From GCA-016699895 sp964633435 (lineage in GTDB: Bacteria > Patescibacteriota > Saccharimonadia > Saccharimonadales > Saccharimonadaceae): 64,000 bases of DNA. Below, one piece after another: positions 32,339 through 41,652 of this stretch (positions within the stretch are counted from its first letter, which is position 1; every line of letters begins with the position of its first letter). The position numbers and the translations under genes are program-made. The notes below the pieces were generated by a model that was given only the letters and a program-made list of their open reading frames with translations, was not told where the DNA came from and did not search any database. The stretch covers positions 20,010 through 84,009 of the forward strand of contig CAZWHA010000004.1 of the NCBI GenBank assembly GCA_964633435.1, read 5' to 3'.

Positions 32339-34192
32339 TTACGGCGTATTCTTCAGATGATCGATCTTGGCCGTCCAGGTATTAACGTCGGAAAAGCGAG
32401 CGGCGGGTTCGACCATCGAAAAATCGTCTGGCAGGGAGCGCGATTCTGCTGATTTCAAATAGTAATAATTGGGCTGATACAGGGCAATCGCTGGGACATC
32501 AGCAATCCAACGTTTGGCAAAATCAGTATAGCGCGCATCGCGCTTGGCAGTATCAGTCTGTGTCCGAGCGTTGGTCAAAGCCAAATCACTGATTGTTGAT
32601 TTATAATTTGCCAAGTTCAATCCATAAGCATTAGCCTGCGACGCGCCCCAGTAGGCATAGATGTCCGGATCGGCCCCCAGATGAATCTGGTACACCAGGA
32701 CATCATAACCACGCGTCACAAAGTAATTCTGCTGTACACTGCTGGGATCGGCTAGGGTCAAATTCACCTCTATGCCCAGCTGACGCCAAGCCACAGCCAA
32801 AGCATTAGCCACCGGTTCGTAGTCAGTGCCTTTGATCGTTACCATACCAAGCACCATTACCGTACCGTCTTTTTCCCGCTTGTTATCGCCATTCAGTTTC
32901 CAACCAGCAGCATCAAGTTTTTCACTAGCTGCCGTGACATCGTAGCCTGGCTGTTTCAGATCACTAATACCGTTAACTGACTGGCTAATCATCGGTGTCT
33001 CCAGCGCGACAGGTATCTGTAGTTGTGCGCCGTCCGACGATACTGCCACTTGACGTAGTTTCAGCCGATCGGTCGCCAGCCGCAAGGCTTCACGCACTTC
33101 CTGGCTACTAGTGACTGGCCCCGTGTTGTTAAACAGTGCAAAGACACCATCGGCAAGCGGACTCTGAACTAGTTGATCATTTTTTAGATTCAGTGATGCG
33201 GCGGCGGTCGCAACATTCAAACCCGATGCAGCATTGACCTCGTTGCTCTTGAACCCAGCCAATAAATCATCGGCTGTGCCATAGGTTTGAACATTAAAGG
33301 CCCCTAGACGCGGTTGGCCTCTGAAATATCGCTGGTTTGCCACAAAATGCCACAAATTATGGCCGCTCACTAGGGCTTCTTTGGAGCTATAGGTAAACGG
33401 CCCAGTCCCAACAATTTTGTCAGGGTTTTCGGCCGAGAAACTACGAGTCGAAATTGGCGTAACGTCCTGCATAACATGACTAGGTAGCACACCAAACGTC
33501 AAGGCAAATGGGAATGATGCCAAAGGACTTTTCAGGGTAAATGTCACAGTTTTGTCATCGATTTTGTTGACCTCGATACTCCGCCAGCTGCTGGCCAGTA
33601 CCGAATCAACCATGGCGTTTTTCATCAGATTGACCGTCAACACCACATCATCCGCCACAAACGTTTTGCCGTCCGACCACTCTACATTAGGTCGCAAGGT
33701 GACGGTGTAGGTCTTGCCGTCGTCTGAAATCGTATAAGATTCGGCCAATTCGGGCCGCAGATGTCCAGTTTCATCATATTCTAGCAAACCCGAATAGACT
33801 AACTTCGAAGCTGCTCGTTCGCGATCGGTCGCCGCATAAAGTGGACTAATCGTATCAATTTTGCCAACAACACCCTCGGCATAGGTGCCACCATCAACCG
33901 GTGCTAGTACTAGGTCGCTGCGCGCATATAGAGACAGTTGTACAAATGCAAGTACGATAAAAAACGCTACTAGCACCAGCCAACCAGCAATTTGCTGACG
34001 AACAACCCGTAAATTATTCCAGCGGCTGATAATGAATTTATTGGCGTGCTTGAGCAGTTTTTTCTCGTTACGATCAAGGTTGCGGCGCGTTGGCTTTAGC
34101 TTGGTCCAGCGCTTTTTTAGCGACCACCTTTTCTTGGCATTATCAGCATCGGCAGGATTCGGCAAAGGCGGGGTTTCGTCCTTGGTCGCCAT
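32339..34192 (-). CDS. Membrane-anchored family 5 solute-binding protein
   Basis: 617 residues. The N-terminus is a long basic cytoplasmic tail (about 65 residues) and a single membrane helix (67-90), not a lipoprotein signal. An SBP_bac_5 domain (OppA/DppA/NikA type) follows: SPLYAATDRERAASKLVYSGLLEYDETGHLRPELAESYTISDDGKTYTVTLRPNVEWSDG, and later VLVYQIHLGADPDIYAYWG. It would bind peptides or similar ligands outside the cell. No oppBCDF permease genes are nearby. It lies 3 nt after secG and is probably coupled to it. Confidence 0.9.
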   Translation of the reverse strand: MATKDETPPLPNPADADNAKKRWSLKKRWTKLKPTRRNLDRNEKKLLKHANKFIISRWNNLRVVRQQIAGWLVLVAFFIVLAFVQLSLYARSDLVLAPVDGGTYAEGVVGKIDTISPLYAATDRERAASKLVYSGLLEYDETGHLRPELAESYTISDDGKTYTVTLRPNVEWSDGKTFVADDVVLTVNLMKNAMVDSVLASSWRSIEVNKIDDKTVTFTLKSPLASFPFALTFGVLPSHVMQDVTPISTRSFSAENPDKIVGTGPFTYSSKEALVSGHNLWHFVANQRYFRGQPRLGAFNVQTYGTADDLLAGFKSNEVNAASGLNVATAAASLNLKNDQLVQSPLADGVFALFNNTGPVTSSQEVREALRLATDRLKLRQVAVSSDGAQLQIPVALETPMISQSVNGISDLKQPGYDVTAASEKLDAAGWKLNGDNKREKDGTVMVLGMVTIKGTDYEPVANALAVAWRQLGIEVNLTLADPSSVQQNYFVTRGYDVLVYQIHLGADPDIYAYWGASQANAYGLNLANYKSTISDLALTNARTQTDTAKRDARYTDFAKRWIADVPAIALYQPNYYYLKSAESRSLPDDFSMVEPAARFSDVNTWTAKIDHLKNTP

Positions 34193-34195
34193 GGC

Positions 34196-34420
34196 CTATC
34201 CTACGATTAGACCGATCACAATGCTCAGTACAAAAATAACTGAGGTGACGATAGTAGTTTCATAGAGGTTCTTTTCAAAACCGCGGCGAGTCGTAAACAG
34301 TTCGCCGCTCGAGCCAAAACCCGCACCGAGCGTGGCACCACGCGACTGCAATAGAATTAGTAGGACCGTTACTGCTGCGCTAATGACTGTTATGACTGCT
34401 AGGGTCGAATCTGGATTCAT
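34196..34420 (-). CDS. secG: Preprotein translocase subunit SecG
   Basis: 74 residues with two membrane helices (about 5-25 and 52-73) and the conserved cytoplasmic loop LLQSRGATLGAGFGSSGELFTTRRGFEK of SecG, the accessory subunit of the SecYEG channel. Its ATG overlaps the stop of the holin-like gene (ATGA). The solute-binding protein gene follows directly, so the secretion subunit and an exported protein are cotranscribed. Confidence 0.95.
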   Translation of the reverse strand: MNPDSTLAVITVISAAVTVLLILLQSRGATLGAGFGSSGELFTTRRGFEKNLYETTIVTSVIFVLSIVIGLIVG

Positions 34421-34794
34421 TGTGCCTCCTTGTTGGTGAGATCGTTAATTTCGCTTACCAAATAGTTTACCAAACTTAGGACGATTCCGCTAACAATCGC
34501 CCAACCAAAGCTCATTTGCAGATTCGGCGCGATAGCTATAGTTAGCCAGACCATAAAACCATTGACCACCAGCATAAAGAGACCAAGAGTCACGATCACA
34601 AACGGCAGCGATAGTATGGTGATGATCGGTTTTAATATCGAGTTGACAAAGGAAAAGATCAGTCCAGCAAACAGAAAGGTTGCTACCGAGATCGCTACCG
34701 ATTGAAAATCTTCTTGGCCAAATAGCCGTACGGCTATCCATAACCCTAATGAACACATCGCCCACCTCACAGCAAACAGTCCGTAGCTTTTCAT
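34417..34794 (-). CDS. Phage-holin-IV / YvlD-like membrane protein
   Basis: 125 residues with four membrane helices. The segment NSILKPIITILSLPFVIVTLGLFMLVVNGFMVW is the signature of the mycobacterial phage-holin superfamily IV / YvlD group, chromosomal proteins of unclear function. TGATAAAAT ends 7 nt before the ATG at 34794, which is therefore the leaderless start; the in-frame ATG at 34803 overlaps the -10 box. First gene of a three-gene operon with secG and the solute-binding protein. Confidence 0.88.
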   Translation of the reverse strand: MKSYGLFAVRWAMCSLGLWIAVRLFGQEDFQSVAISVATFLFAGLIFSFVNSILKPIITILSLPFVIVTLGLFMLVVNGFMVWLTIAIAPNLQMSFGWAIVSGIVLSLVNYLVSEINDLTNKEAQ

Positions 34795-34834
34795 TCTAAT
34801 CATTTTATCATAACCTCGGTTTAGGGGCAATATT

Positions 34835-36025
34835 TTACAGTTCGTTCGATAGTCCGCGTGACAGATTCTCAGCACCGGAATCAGTTACCAAAATATCATC
34901 CTCTAGTCTAACGCCAATTGATTCCTCTGGGATGTAAATGCCTGGTTCAACTGTCAGTACCATACCGGGCTGAAACATTTCGGGACCGCCGAGCGGATCA
35001 TGAGTCTCAACACCTAGGCCATGCGACACGGCATGCGGGTAATAACGGCGAAAATCATCGGGAGTTTTATGCAGATCTAATGATTTTAGCGCCTGTAACA
35101 TAATTTCGTCCGAGTCAATCAGATACTGTTTAACAGAGCTGCCGGGTTGAATCAGATCGATAATCTGGCCTTGGGCTTGTTTCACGGCAGCATGAACGGC
35201 ACGTTGTCGTTTTGTTGCCTCGTGGAACGCATAGGTTCTAGTGATGTCAGCGTTATAACCGCCATAACGAGCACCGACATCAATCAGGACAAGTTCACCC
35301 TGTTTCAGACCTGACCGATTTGAATTATAATGCAACGTAATTGCATTGGCCCCGCCGGCAACAATCGGGTCATAGGCATGAGTCGCACCAGTGCGCTCGA
35401 ACTCGTAACTAAATCGGGCTTGGGCCTCGTATTCGAACGTATAACTCTCGAGTTCACTTTTTACTACCTCAAAGGCCGACCGCGTCAGATTAATCGCTCG
35501 GCGCAGCATCATAATTTCCGGCTTTTGTTTGATAGCGCGCAGCTTGTGAATCGTTGGCCTGATGTCGTTTATCTGTCGAAATGATTTTTTTAATTTTGCT
35601 GTTAATCGAGCTTGGGTCGGGTTCAGGATAAATTCATAATCGACCTGATTACGCGGCAGGATCGTGCACACTGTATCATACCCCCCCCCACTGAGGCTGG
35701 CAAGGTAGCTAACGCCTTCGTCGTGTGATATCACCCTGTCAACACCACTGATAGCCTGTGCCATCTCAAACGATAGATGTTCATTAAAGATCTGCGAAAC
35801 CGCCGAAACCTCGGGGGCAATTAGGATTGATTGCCCGCCCTCGATCACCAATTCCCAGTCGGCTGCCTCGATACCAGTTAGATACCAAAAATTCGCTTCT
35901 TGTTCAAAACGCCACGATTCATCACCGACTCGTTGCATCGCGCTAAAAGCGGTCAGGATAATTGGTGCGCCGTCAACTAATTCGGCCAAGCGCTGTCTGT
36001 TGTTTGTAAAAAATGCTGCTTCCAT
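34835..36025 (-). CDS. pepP: Xaa-Pro aminopeptidase (PepP-type, M24)
   Basis: Removes N-terminal residues before proline. 396 residues: N-terminal AMP_N domain (RQRLAELVDGAPIILTAF, FWYLTGIEAADWELVI) and C-terminal pita-bread domain with dimetal ligands in LIDVGARYGGYNADITRTY (two Asp), HGLGVETHD (His), TVEPGIYI (Glu) and GVRLEDDILVT (Glu). A G9 run on the coding strand (35681-35689) encodes three glycines of SLSGGGYD and is currently in frame. TACAAT ends 10 nt before the ATG (leader 3-4 nt). Its promoter lies within the end of uvrC. Confidence 0.95.
   Translation of the reverse strand: MEAAFFTNNRQRLAELVDGAPIILTAFSAMQRVGDESWRFEQEANFWYLTGIEAADWELVIEGGQSILIAPEVSAVSQIFNEHLSFEMAQAISGVDRVISHDEGVSYLASLSGGGYDTVCTILPRNQVDYEFILNPTQARLTAKLKKSFRQINDIRPTIHKLRAIKQKPEIMMLRRAINLTRSAFEVVKSELESYTFEYEAQARFSYEFERTGATHAYDPIVAGGANAITLHYNSNRSGLKQGELVLIDVGARYGGYNADITRTYAFHEATKRQRAVHAAVKQAQGQIIDLIQPGSSVKQYLIDSDEIMLQALKSLDLHKTPDDFRRYYPHAVSHGLGVETHDPLGGPEMFQPGMVLTVEPGIYIPEESIGVRLEDDILVTDSGAENLSRGLSNEL
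35681..35689 (+). repeat. Homopolymer C9 inside pepP
   Basis: Nine C on the plus strand, G9 on the coding strand, about 115 codons into pepP. Gain or loss of one base would frameshift the enzyme. Confidence 0.95.
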
Positions 36026-36029
36026 AGTG

Positions 36030-37466
36030 CTAACTATTGTACACCGCTTGCTTGATAAGTTTTGCCTTGGCCATGCCAACCAGTTCAGCGATGGCCGCTT
36101 CGTCAGCAGTTTTAATACCCGTTACCGAGCCAAATTTCCGAATCAGTTTTTTGCGTGTTACCGGACCGATACCAGGAATTTCCTCTAGAATATTGGTGGT
36201 TTGGCCTTTGCTGCGAATCGTTTGATGATAGCTGATAGCAAAACGATGCGCTTCGTCGTCGAGCCGAGCGATCAATTTCGCGATATGGTCATCACGACCT
36301 AATAGTTTCGTCTCGTACGAATCACCCTGCGGAATTACTAACGTCACCGAGGCATTTCGACTGTGATCGCCGCTCTTGTTCCGACCGACAAATGGAATAT
36401 TCGCCGCGACCAGCAATTCCCCCACTGCACCGACCTGCTGAATACCGCCATCAATAACGATCAGGTCAGGCTTGCCCCAGCTAGAGAGATGTTTTAATCG
36501 ACGCTCAATCGTTTCGCGCATATGTGCCACGTCATCATTACCAGCTAGCCGTAGTTTAAATTTACGATATTCACGCTTGTCTGCCAACCCGTTCGTTGCC
36601 ACCACCATCGAAGCCACGTTATCGCGACCACTAATATGACTAACATCATAGGCCTCGATCCGACGCGGCGCCGCTGGTAAATCTAGTAAATCTCGCAGGC
36701 CTTGTAAGGCTTTATCTTTGCTGATATCCAGGAATTCTTCGCGACTAAAAACGATCTGTCGTTGCAGTTCTGCTAGATTATGAAGTTGGTTCCGTAGCCG
36801 TGCTGCCGTTTCAAAATCAAGCTGGCCCGAGGCAATTTTCATGGCTTTTTCGAGATCTTTTTGCACGGCTTTGCGATTGCCTTTGATATAGCTGATTAGT
36901 TGACGTAGGGATTTTTTGTAATCGACAGGCGTCGTAGCGCCGGCTTCGACACCAGGTGACAAACCAAGTTGAAATTCTAGCCCAGCCCTGTTCGGTAGAT
37001 TTGGTTTCGTGTAATAAGGAAAAACTTTGCGCAGCAATCGCAGTGCATTTTTCACTGACAAACCATTGTAAAACGGCCCGTAATAATCGGCGCCATCATC
37101 GAGCGGTTGACGCGTGAAACTCACAAACGGCACTTCGTCCTGCATATTGATGCGCACAAATGTTTGTGATTTATCGTCGCGCAATAGAATGTTATAGCGC
37201 GGCATATAGCGTTTGACCATTTCCGATTCCAGGAACAGTGCGTCAATTTCGCTATCGGTTTCGATCCAATCAGTATCGGCAATTTCTGTCACCAATGCTA
37301 AAGTTTTGGCATCCATGTCCTTTTTACTCTGAAAATATTGGCGAACGCGGTTTTTTAGGACCGCTGCCTTGCCCACGTAAATAATCTCGCCCGCGGCCGA
37401 TTTATGGAAATAGACCCCGGGACTCACTGGCAGAGTTTTTAATTTGGCTGATAATTGACTGTTCAT
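36030..37466 (-). CDS. uvrC: Excinuclease ABC subunit C (short form)
   Basis: Incision subunit of nucleotide excision repair; partner UvrA is at 41653-44466. 478 residues against about 600 in most bacteria. Seen: N-terminal GIY-YIG nuclease (SPGVYFHKSAAGEIIYVGKA), UVR helix pair (KDLEKAMKIASGQLDFETAARLRNQL), RNase H-like nuclease (DLIVIDGGIQQ, DEAHRFAISYHQ) and one C-terminal helix-hairpin-helix (IPGIGPVTRKKLIRKFGS). The shortening appears in inter-domain regions. The ATG follows the SDR gene stop after 1 nt (TAA-C-ATG), so it is translationally coupled. Confidence 0.96.
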   Translation of the reverse strand: MNSQLSAKLKTLPVSPGVYFHKSAAGEIIYVGKAAVLKNRVRQYFQSKKDMDAKTLALVTEIADTDWIETDSEIDALFLESEMVKRYMPRYNILLRDDKSQTFVRINMQDEVPFVSFTRQPLDDGADYYGPFYNGLSVKNALRLLRKVFPYYTKPNLPNRAGLEFQLGLSPGVEAGATTPVDYKKSLRQLISYIKGNRKAVQKDLEKAMKIASGQLDFETAARLRNQLHNLAELQRQIVFSREEFLDISKDKALQGLRDLLDLPAAPRRIEAYDVSHISGRDNVASMVVATNGLADKREYRKFKLRLAGNDDVAHMRETIERRLKHLSSWGKPDLIVIDGGIQQVGAVGELLVAANIPFVGRNKSGDHSRNASVTLVIPQGDSYETKLLGRDDHIAKLIARLDDEAHRFAISYHQTIRSKGQTTNILEEIPGIGPVTRKKLIRKFGSVTGIKTADEAAIAELVGMAKAKLIKQAVYNS

Positions 37467-37467
37467 G

Positions 37468-38265
37468 TTAGCGATGCCTTCGCTCTAACTCGGCTACCCG
37501 ACGTGCTACCATTCGTCTAGATAGTCGTCTCGCTAGCGGCTCGCAGTGTCTGAGGAAGAATACAGCGACTTTCCAGCGCAAGGTTGGCACAACACGCGAT
37601 TTTCCTCTGCTAGAAGCCGCGAGCGCGGATGCAACAACAGTCTCAACCGACACCCAAGCCCAATTCGGTAAATTTGGTCGGCTAACACCGCTACGACGGT
37701 GAAAATTAGTTTTTACCCAGGACGGACAGACCACTGTTGCCGAAACGCCAGTACCTGCTAATTCTAGCGCTAAGCTCTCGGTATAGACTACAACCCAACG
37801 CTTTAATGCCGAATAATTACCGGCAAACAGCCACGCTGAAGTCGATGCGACATTAATAATTCGACCATGTTTGCACATAGTCATGGTGTGCGCGGCAGTA
37901 TTTGACAACTTCAATACGGCTTCGGCCATAACGGCAAAGGCTGTTATTTGTCGATCGATGTCACCCGCCACTAACGAATCGCGAACAGCGAAGCCAGCAC
38001 TGTTGACGAGAATTTCGATCGGCCGGTCTGGGTCATTAATTCGGTCAATTACCCTCTGAAGACCGGTCGCATCGGCCAGGTCAACGTCTATTAATTCGAT
38101 TTCTACTGCGTATTCAGCCCGTAGGCTCTCGGCCGCCGTTGACAACTGACCATCATTAGATACCAACACCAGATGGTAGCCCTTGGTTGCCAGTTGGCGC
38201 GCAAACTCTAGACCAATCCCCGACGATCCACCCGTAATCAGCGCCCAATTAGTAACCTTATTCAT
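37468..38265 (-). CDS. Short-chain dehydrogenase/reductase (SDR)
   Basis: 265 residues, Rossmann fold. Seen: cofactor loop TGGSSGIG (residues 11-18), DVDLAD, NSAG, catalytic Ser in NVASTSAW and YSALK (Tyr and Lys), then an Arg-rich C-terminus (RRLSRRMVARRVAELERRHR) that may contact membranes or nucleic acids. It resembles DltE/YqjQ-type oxidoreductases of unknown substrate. TGGTAGAAT ends exactly 6 nt before the ATG: leaderless. Divergent from the ABC exporter; their -10 boxes lie 12 nt apart. Confidence 0.9.
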   Translation of the reverse strand: MNKVTNWALITGGSSGIGLEFARQLATKGYHLVLVSNDGQLSTAAESLRAEYAVEIELIDVDLADATGLQRVIDRINDPDRPIEILVNSAGFAVRDSLVAGDIDRQITAFAVMAEAVLKLSNTAAHTMTMCKHGRIINVASTSAWLFAGNYSALKRWVVVYTESLALELAGTGVSATVVCPSWVKTNFHRRSGVSRPNLPNWAWVSVETVVASALAASSRGKSRVVPTLRWKVAVFFLRHCEPLARRLSRRMVARRVAELERRHR

Positions 38266-38314
38266 GTTTACATTCTACCACAGAGTAGGTATACTATTCT
38301 ACAGAGGAAAAATT

Positions 38315-40114
38315 ATGGCTAAGGCAAAGAATATTATCGCACGACGAACACTGCATTATTATTGGCAGGAAACCAAGCGCCAAGGGCGCTATCTTTTACC
38401 GATCCTGATCGTTATGCCGGCAGCTATGTTTCTCAATATTTACGCGACAGCTTGGATTATGTCGGATGTTATTAATCGACTAACCGAGAATCCGCCCGCC
38501 GCCGACCAAGTTTTGGCTGTGTTCGGACCACATCTCGCGCTCTACGCTGGAGCCATGATTGTGGGCGAATTGATTTGCTGGCGACTCGTGTTGTTTTTGG
38601 CTTGGAAAGGCGAAGTGCGTGGCATGTACAACCTGCGCAAACAGTGTTTTGACCATTTGTCAGAACAGTCGATGCATTTTCATAACAACAAGTTCGGCGG
38701 TAGTTTAGTTACCCAAGTATCACGTTTTGTCGGCGCCTATGAACGTTTGTCAGACACGGTTATCTGGGGCATTATCCCATTCGTATCATCACTGACCTTC
38801 GCCTTACTGATTCTCGGTTTTAAATTGCCGTTATTCGCGCTGACCCTCGGCGTACTGTCGGCAATCTTTATCGCAGTGGCTTGGCTGAGCTTTAAAAAGA
38901 TTAGGATCTTGAACGAGCGCGAAGCTGCTGCGAGCAGCAAACTAACTGGTCAACTAGCTGATTCTATCACCAATATTTCAGCCGTTAAAAGCTTCTCACA
39001 GGAAAAACACGAAATTGCGCTATACGCAAAACGCAGTCGCGCATTACAAACCGCTTCGATGGATGTGATGCGATCGATTTTGCTGCGTGATTTCGGTTTT
39101 GGTGCAATCCTCGTCATTCTGGCCATCGTCATGTTTGTCTTTCTGATTGGTGGCAATGCCTGGCTCGGCGTGCCACTTGGCACTCTGTTTCTAGCAGTCA
39201 GCTATACTTCTAATATTTGGGGACAGTTGTGGCAATTTAACCGTATCCTGCGCGACATTAACCGTTCATTCGGTGATGCCCATGAAATGACTGAGATCCT
39301 CGACGAAGCTGTTGTCGTCAAGGACAAAGCTAACGCGCAGAATCTCATCACTACGACCGGTTCTGTCGAATTTCGCGATGTCATCTTCTGGCATCACGAT
39401 GCCAAGGAAGTCGATAAAACATTTGCGCACCTAAATTTGGTGATTCCGGCTGGTCAGCGCGTTGGCCTGGTCGGTCATTCTGGCTCGGGTAAAACAACAC
39501 TAACAAAACTGCTGCTTCGGTTTGCCGATGTACAACATGGCGCTATTCTCATCGATGGTCAAAATATTTCCGACATAACACAGTCTAGTCTGCGTAGCGC
39601 TATTGCCTATGTTCCCCAGGAACCATTGTTATTTCATCGCACCATTCGTGAGAATATTGCCTATGGTCGACCAGACGCGACTGACGAGGAAATTCACGAA
39701 GCCGCAGCCAAAGCTAATGCGCTAGAATTCATCGAGACTCTGCCCGAAGGTTTTGATACGTTGACCGGTGAACGTGGTGTCAAACTGTCGGGTGGACAGC
39801 GCCAACGGGTTGCTATCGCCCGAGCAATCCTAAAAGACGCACCAATCCTGGTGCTTGATGAAGCAACCTCGGCACTCGATACCGAAAGCGAACGTCTGAT
39901 TCAGGGTGCCTTGAAACACCTCATGGCTGGCCGTACTACTATTGTCATCGCCCACCGATTGTCGACTGTGGCCGGCCTCGATCGCATTATTGTGCTCGAT
40001 AACGGCGAAATTATCGAGGACGACACTCATGCTAACCTGATCGGACGTGACGGCAAATATGCCAAGCTCTGGAATCGACAGACCAATTTGCTAGAGGAAG
40101 AAGAGGAAGAATAA
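38315..40114 (+). CDS. ABC exporter, fused permease-ATPase
   Basis: 599-residue half-transporter of the MsbA/MDR type, forming a dimer in the cytoplasmic membrane. Seen: six-helix permease domain (about 20-310), then an ATPase domain with Walker A GHSGSGKTTL, Q-loop YVPQEPLLF, signature LSGGQRQRVAIARA, Walker B ILVLDEATSALD and switch His AHRL. An acidic EEEEEE tail ends the protein. The substrate is unknown. The ATG at 38315 has AGAGGAAAA upstream and TATACT at 38290-38295, so it is Shine-Dalgarno-led; longer starts would run into the divergent gene. Confidence 0.94.
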   Translation: MAKAKNIIARRTLHYYWQETKRQGRYLLPILIVMPAAMFLNIYATAWIMSDVINRLTENPPAADQVLAVFGPHLALYAGAMIVGELICWRLVLFLAWKGEVRGMYNLRKQCFDHLSEQSMHFHNNKFGGSLVTQVSRFVGAYERLSDTVIWGIIPFVSSLTFALLILGFKLPLFALTLGVLSAIFIAVAWLSFKKIRILNEREAAASSKLTGQLADSITNISAVKSFSQEKHEIALYAKRSRALQTASMDVMRSILLRDFGFGAILVILAIVMFVFLIGGNAWLGVPLGTLFLAVSYTSNIWGQLWQFNRILRDINRSFGDAHEMTEILDEAVVVKDKANAQNLITTTGSVEFRDVIFWHHDAKEVDKTFAHLNLVIPAGQRVGLVGHSGSGKTTLTKLLLRFADVQHGAILIDGQNISDITQSSLRSAIAYVPQEPLLFHRTIRENIAYGRPDATDEEIHEAAAKANALEFIETLPEGFDTLTGERGVKLSGGQRQRVAIARAILKDAPILVLDEATSALDTESERLIQGALKHLMAGRTTIVIAHRLSTVAGLDRIIVLDNGEIIEDDTHANLIGRDGKYAKLWNRQTNLLEEEEEE

Positions 40115-40148
40115 AAACCGACCGCCGATAAGAGGGGCCGGTTTTTCG
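40113..40148. terminator. Bidirectional terminator between ABC exporter and bL25 genes
   Basis: AAAAACCG...CGGTTTTT inverted repeat with inner CC/GG pairing, T-rich on both strands, located between the converging genes. Confidence 0.8.
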
Positions 40149-40167
40149 TGTTTTTCTGTAGCGCCAG

Positions 40168-40854
40168 TTATTTTGAGGCTTCTTCGGCCTTGGTCTCGCC
40201 CTGATCGCTAGGAACATTTTCCGCCGCACTATCGCCCTCGGCACGCTCTTCGTCGGCCGCAGCATCAGCTGCTGCGTTCTTGGCCTCGAGCGCCGCGGGC
40301 TCGTAAACGCTCGCGACAACAATGTCCAGGTCGTCTTCGGTCAGCTCGACGCCAGCTGGCAGCTCGATATTAGCCAGCGTTAGCTTATCACCGTGCTCAG
40401 TCAATCCGGTAGCATCAATCGTTAGCTTCTCTGGCAGATCAGCTGCCTTGGCTCGTACCTCGACGTCTTCAATAGTTGGCAAAATAATCAGGCCAGCTCG
40501 CGCGGCAGGCGACTCTTCAGCTCCAGCTAGTACCAGCGGAACTTCTGTTGTGACCACTTCGTTAGCTCGTACCGCCTGAAAACTGACGTGAGTAATATCG
40601 CTCCGGGCTGGCACATAGTCAACTGATTTGATCAGCGCCATGGTTTTCTTGCCACTGATCGTTAGTTCGACTGGCGTGTGCCGACCGGCCCGCGCTATTA
40701 ATGTTCGGGCTTCTTGCTGAGCCAGCTGAATGTTAGTTGGATCAAATTTATTGCCATATACCACCGCCGGCACTAATCCATCGCGGCGCAGTTTGGCCAC
40801 CTGTTTACCAGTCGCCTCGCGTGCTTCAACGCTCAAAGTAATCTTGTCTCCCAT
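40168..40854 (-). CDS. rplY: 50S ribosomal protein bL25 (Ctc form)
   Basis: Binds 5S rRNA. 228 residues: L25 domain (EAREATGKQVAKLRRDGLVPAVVYG, HVSFQAVRANEVVTTEVPLVL) plus the longer beta-rich Ctc/TL5 domain and an Ala/Glu/Asp-rich tail. AAAGGAGAG lies just before the ATG and TGGTATAAT lies farther upstream, giving a leader of about 40 nt: a Shine-Dalgarno-led gene, unlike most neighbours, consistent with a highly expressed ribosomal gene. Divergent from the DedA gene. Confidence 0.95.
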   Translation of the reverse strand: MGDKITLSVEAREATGKQVAKLRRDGLVPAVVYGNKFDPTNIQLAQQEARTLIARAGRHTPVELTISGKKTMALIKSVDYVPARSDITHVSFQAVRANEVVTTEVPLVLAGAEESPAARAGLIILPTIEDVEVRAKAADLPEKLTIDATGLTEHGDKLTLANIELPAGVELTEDDLDIVVASVYEPAALEAKNAAADAAADEERAEGDSAAENVPSDQGETKAEEASK

Positions 40855-40953
40855 ATCTCTCCTTTCATTACGAATTCGGGAACTCTACCTTTCGTATTCT
40901 ACCATTATACCAAAACATCAGGCTGGGCGCTAATCATGGTACAATAGATGCTT

Positions 40954-41610
40954 ATGGAAGCATTCATTCATCTCATCACTGGGTTCGGAGTACTGGCAAT
41001 TTTATTCGTGGTTTTTGCAGAATCTGGGCTGCTATTCGGGTTCATCTTTCCTGGCGATAGCCTGTTATTTGCGGCTGGCTACCTGGTGCAACGAGGTACC
41101 CTGAATATCGACGTTACCCTATTTGTAGCTCTGTTGTTCATCGCGGCCGTATTGGGCGATAGTGTTGGTTATGCATTTGGCCGCAGAGTTGGACGAAAAT
41201 TATTCGAGAAAGAAAACTCACGCTTTTTCAAAAAGAAATACCTAGTCCAGGCCGAAAATTTCTACAAAAAACATGGCTCGCTAACTGTAGTGCTCGCCCG
41301 ATTTGTTCCCGTGGTGCGAACCTTCGCGCCAATTGTCGCTGGCGCCAGTGAAATGCACTATCGCAAGTTCCTCGCCTTTAATATCATTGGTGGCTTGATC
41401 TGGACAGCTGGCTTTACGTACCTAGGATTCTTTGCCGGTGAAGCACTGACCAAGGCCGGTGTTAATATCGAAGTCGCGGCACTCGTTATTATCTTCCTAT
41501 CAGTCCTGCCTATAATCATCCACGGATTAAAGGATAAAAAGAATCGCGCCGCCGTCAAGAGGCAATTCGATGTCCTGTTTTCTAAAGGAAAATCGAACAA
41601 AAAAGAATAG
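40954..41610 (+). CDS. DedA-family membrane protein
   Basis: 218 residues, about five hydrophobic segments with two re-entrant loops. Family signatures: ESGLLFGFIFPGDSLLFAAGYL, GDSVGYAFGRRVGRK and LARFVPVVRTFAPIVAGASEMHYRKF (conserved Arg). DedA proteins act as lipid scramblases or undecaprenyl-phosphate flippases and affect proton motive force. The ATG at 40948 is only 2 nt from the -10 box TACAAT (40940-40945); the ATG at 40954, 8 nt from it, is the more plausible, nearly leaderless start. The C-terminus is Lys-rich. Confidence 0.92.
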   Translation: MEAFIHLITGFGVLAILFVVFAESGLLFGFIFPGDSLLFAAGYLVQRGTLNIDVTLFVALLFIAAVLGDSVGYAFGRRVGRKLFEKENSRFFKKKYLVQAENFYKKHGSLTVVLARFVPVVRTFAPIVAGASEMHYRKFLAFNIIGGLIWTAGFTYLGFFAGEALTKAGVNIEVAALVIIFLSVLPIIIHGLKDKKNRAAVKRQFDVLFSKGKSNKKE

Positions 41611-41652
41611 TTGTCGCGCTCATTACTAGAGTTGTTTGCAAACTGATTTTTT

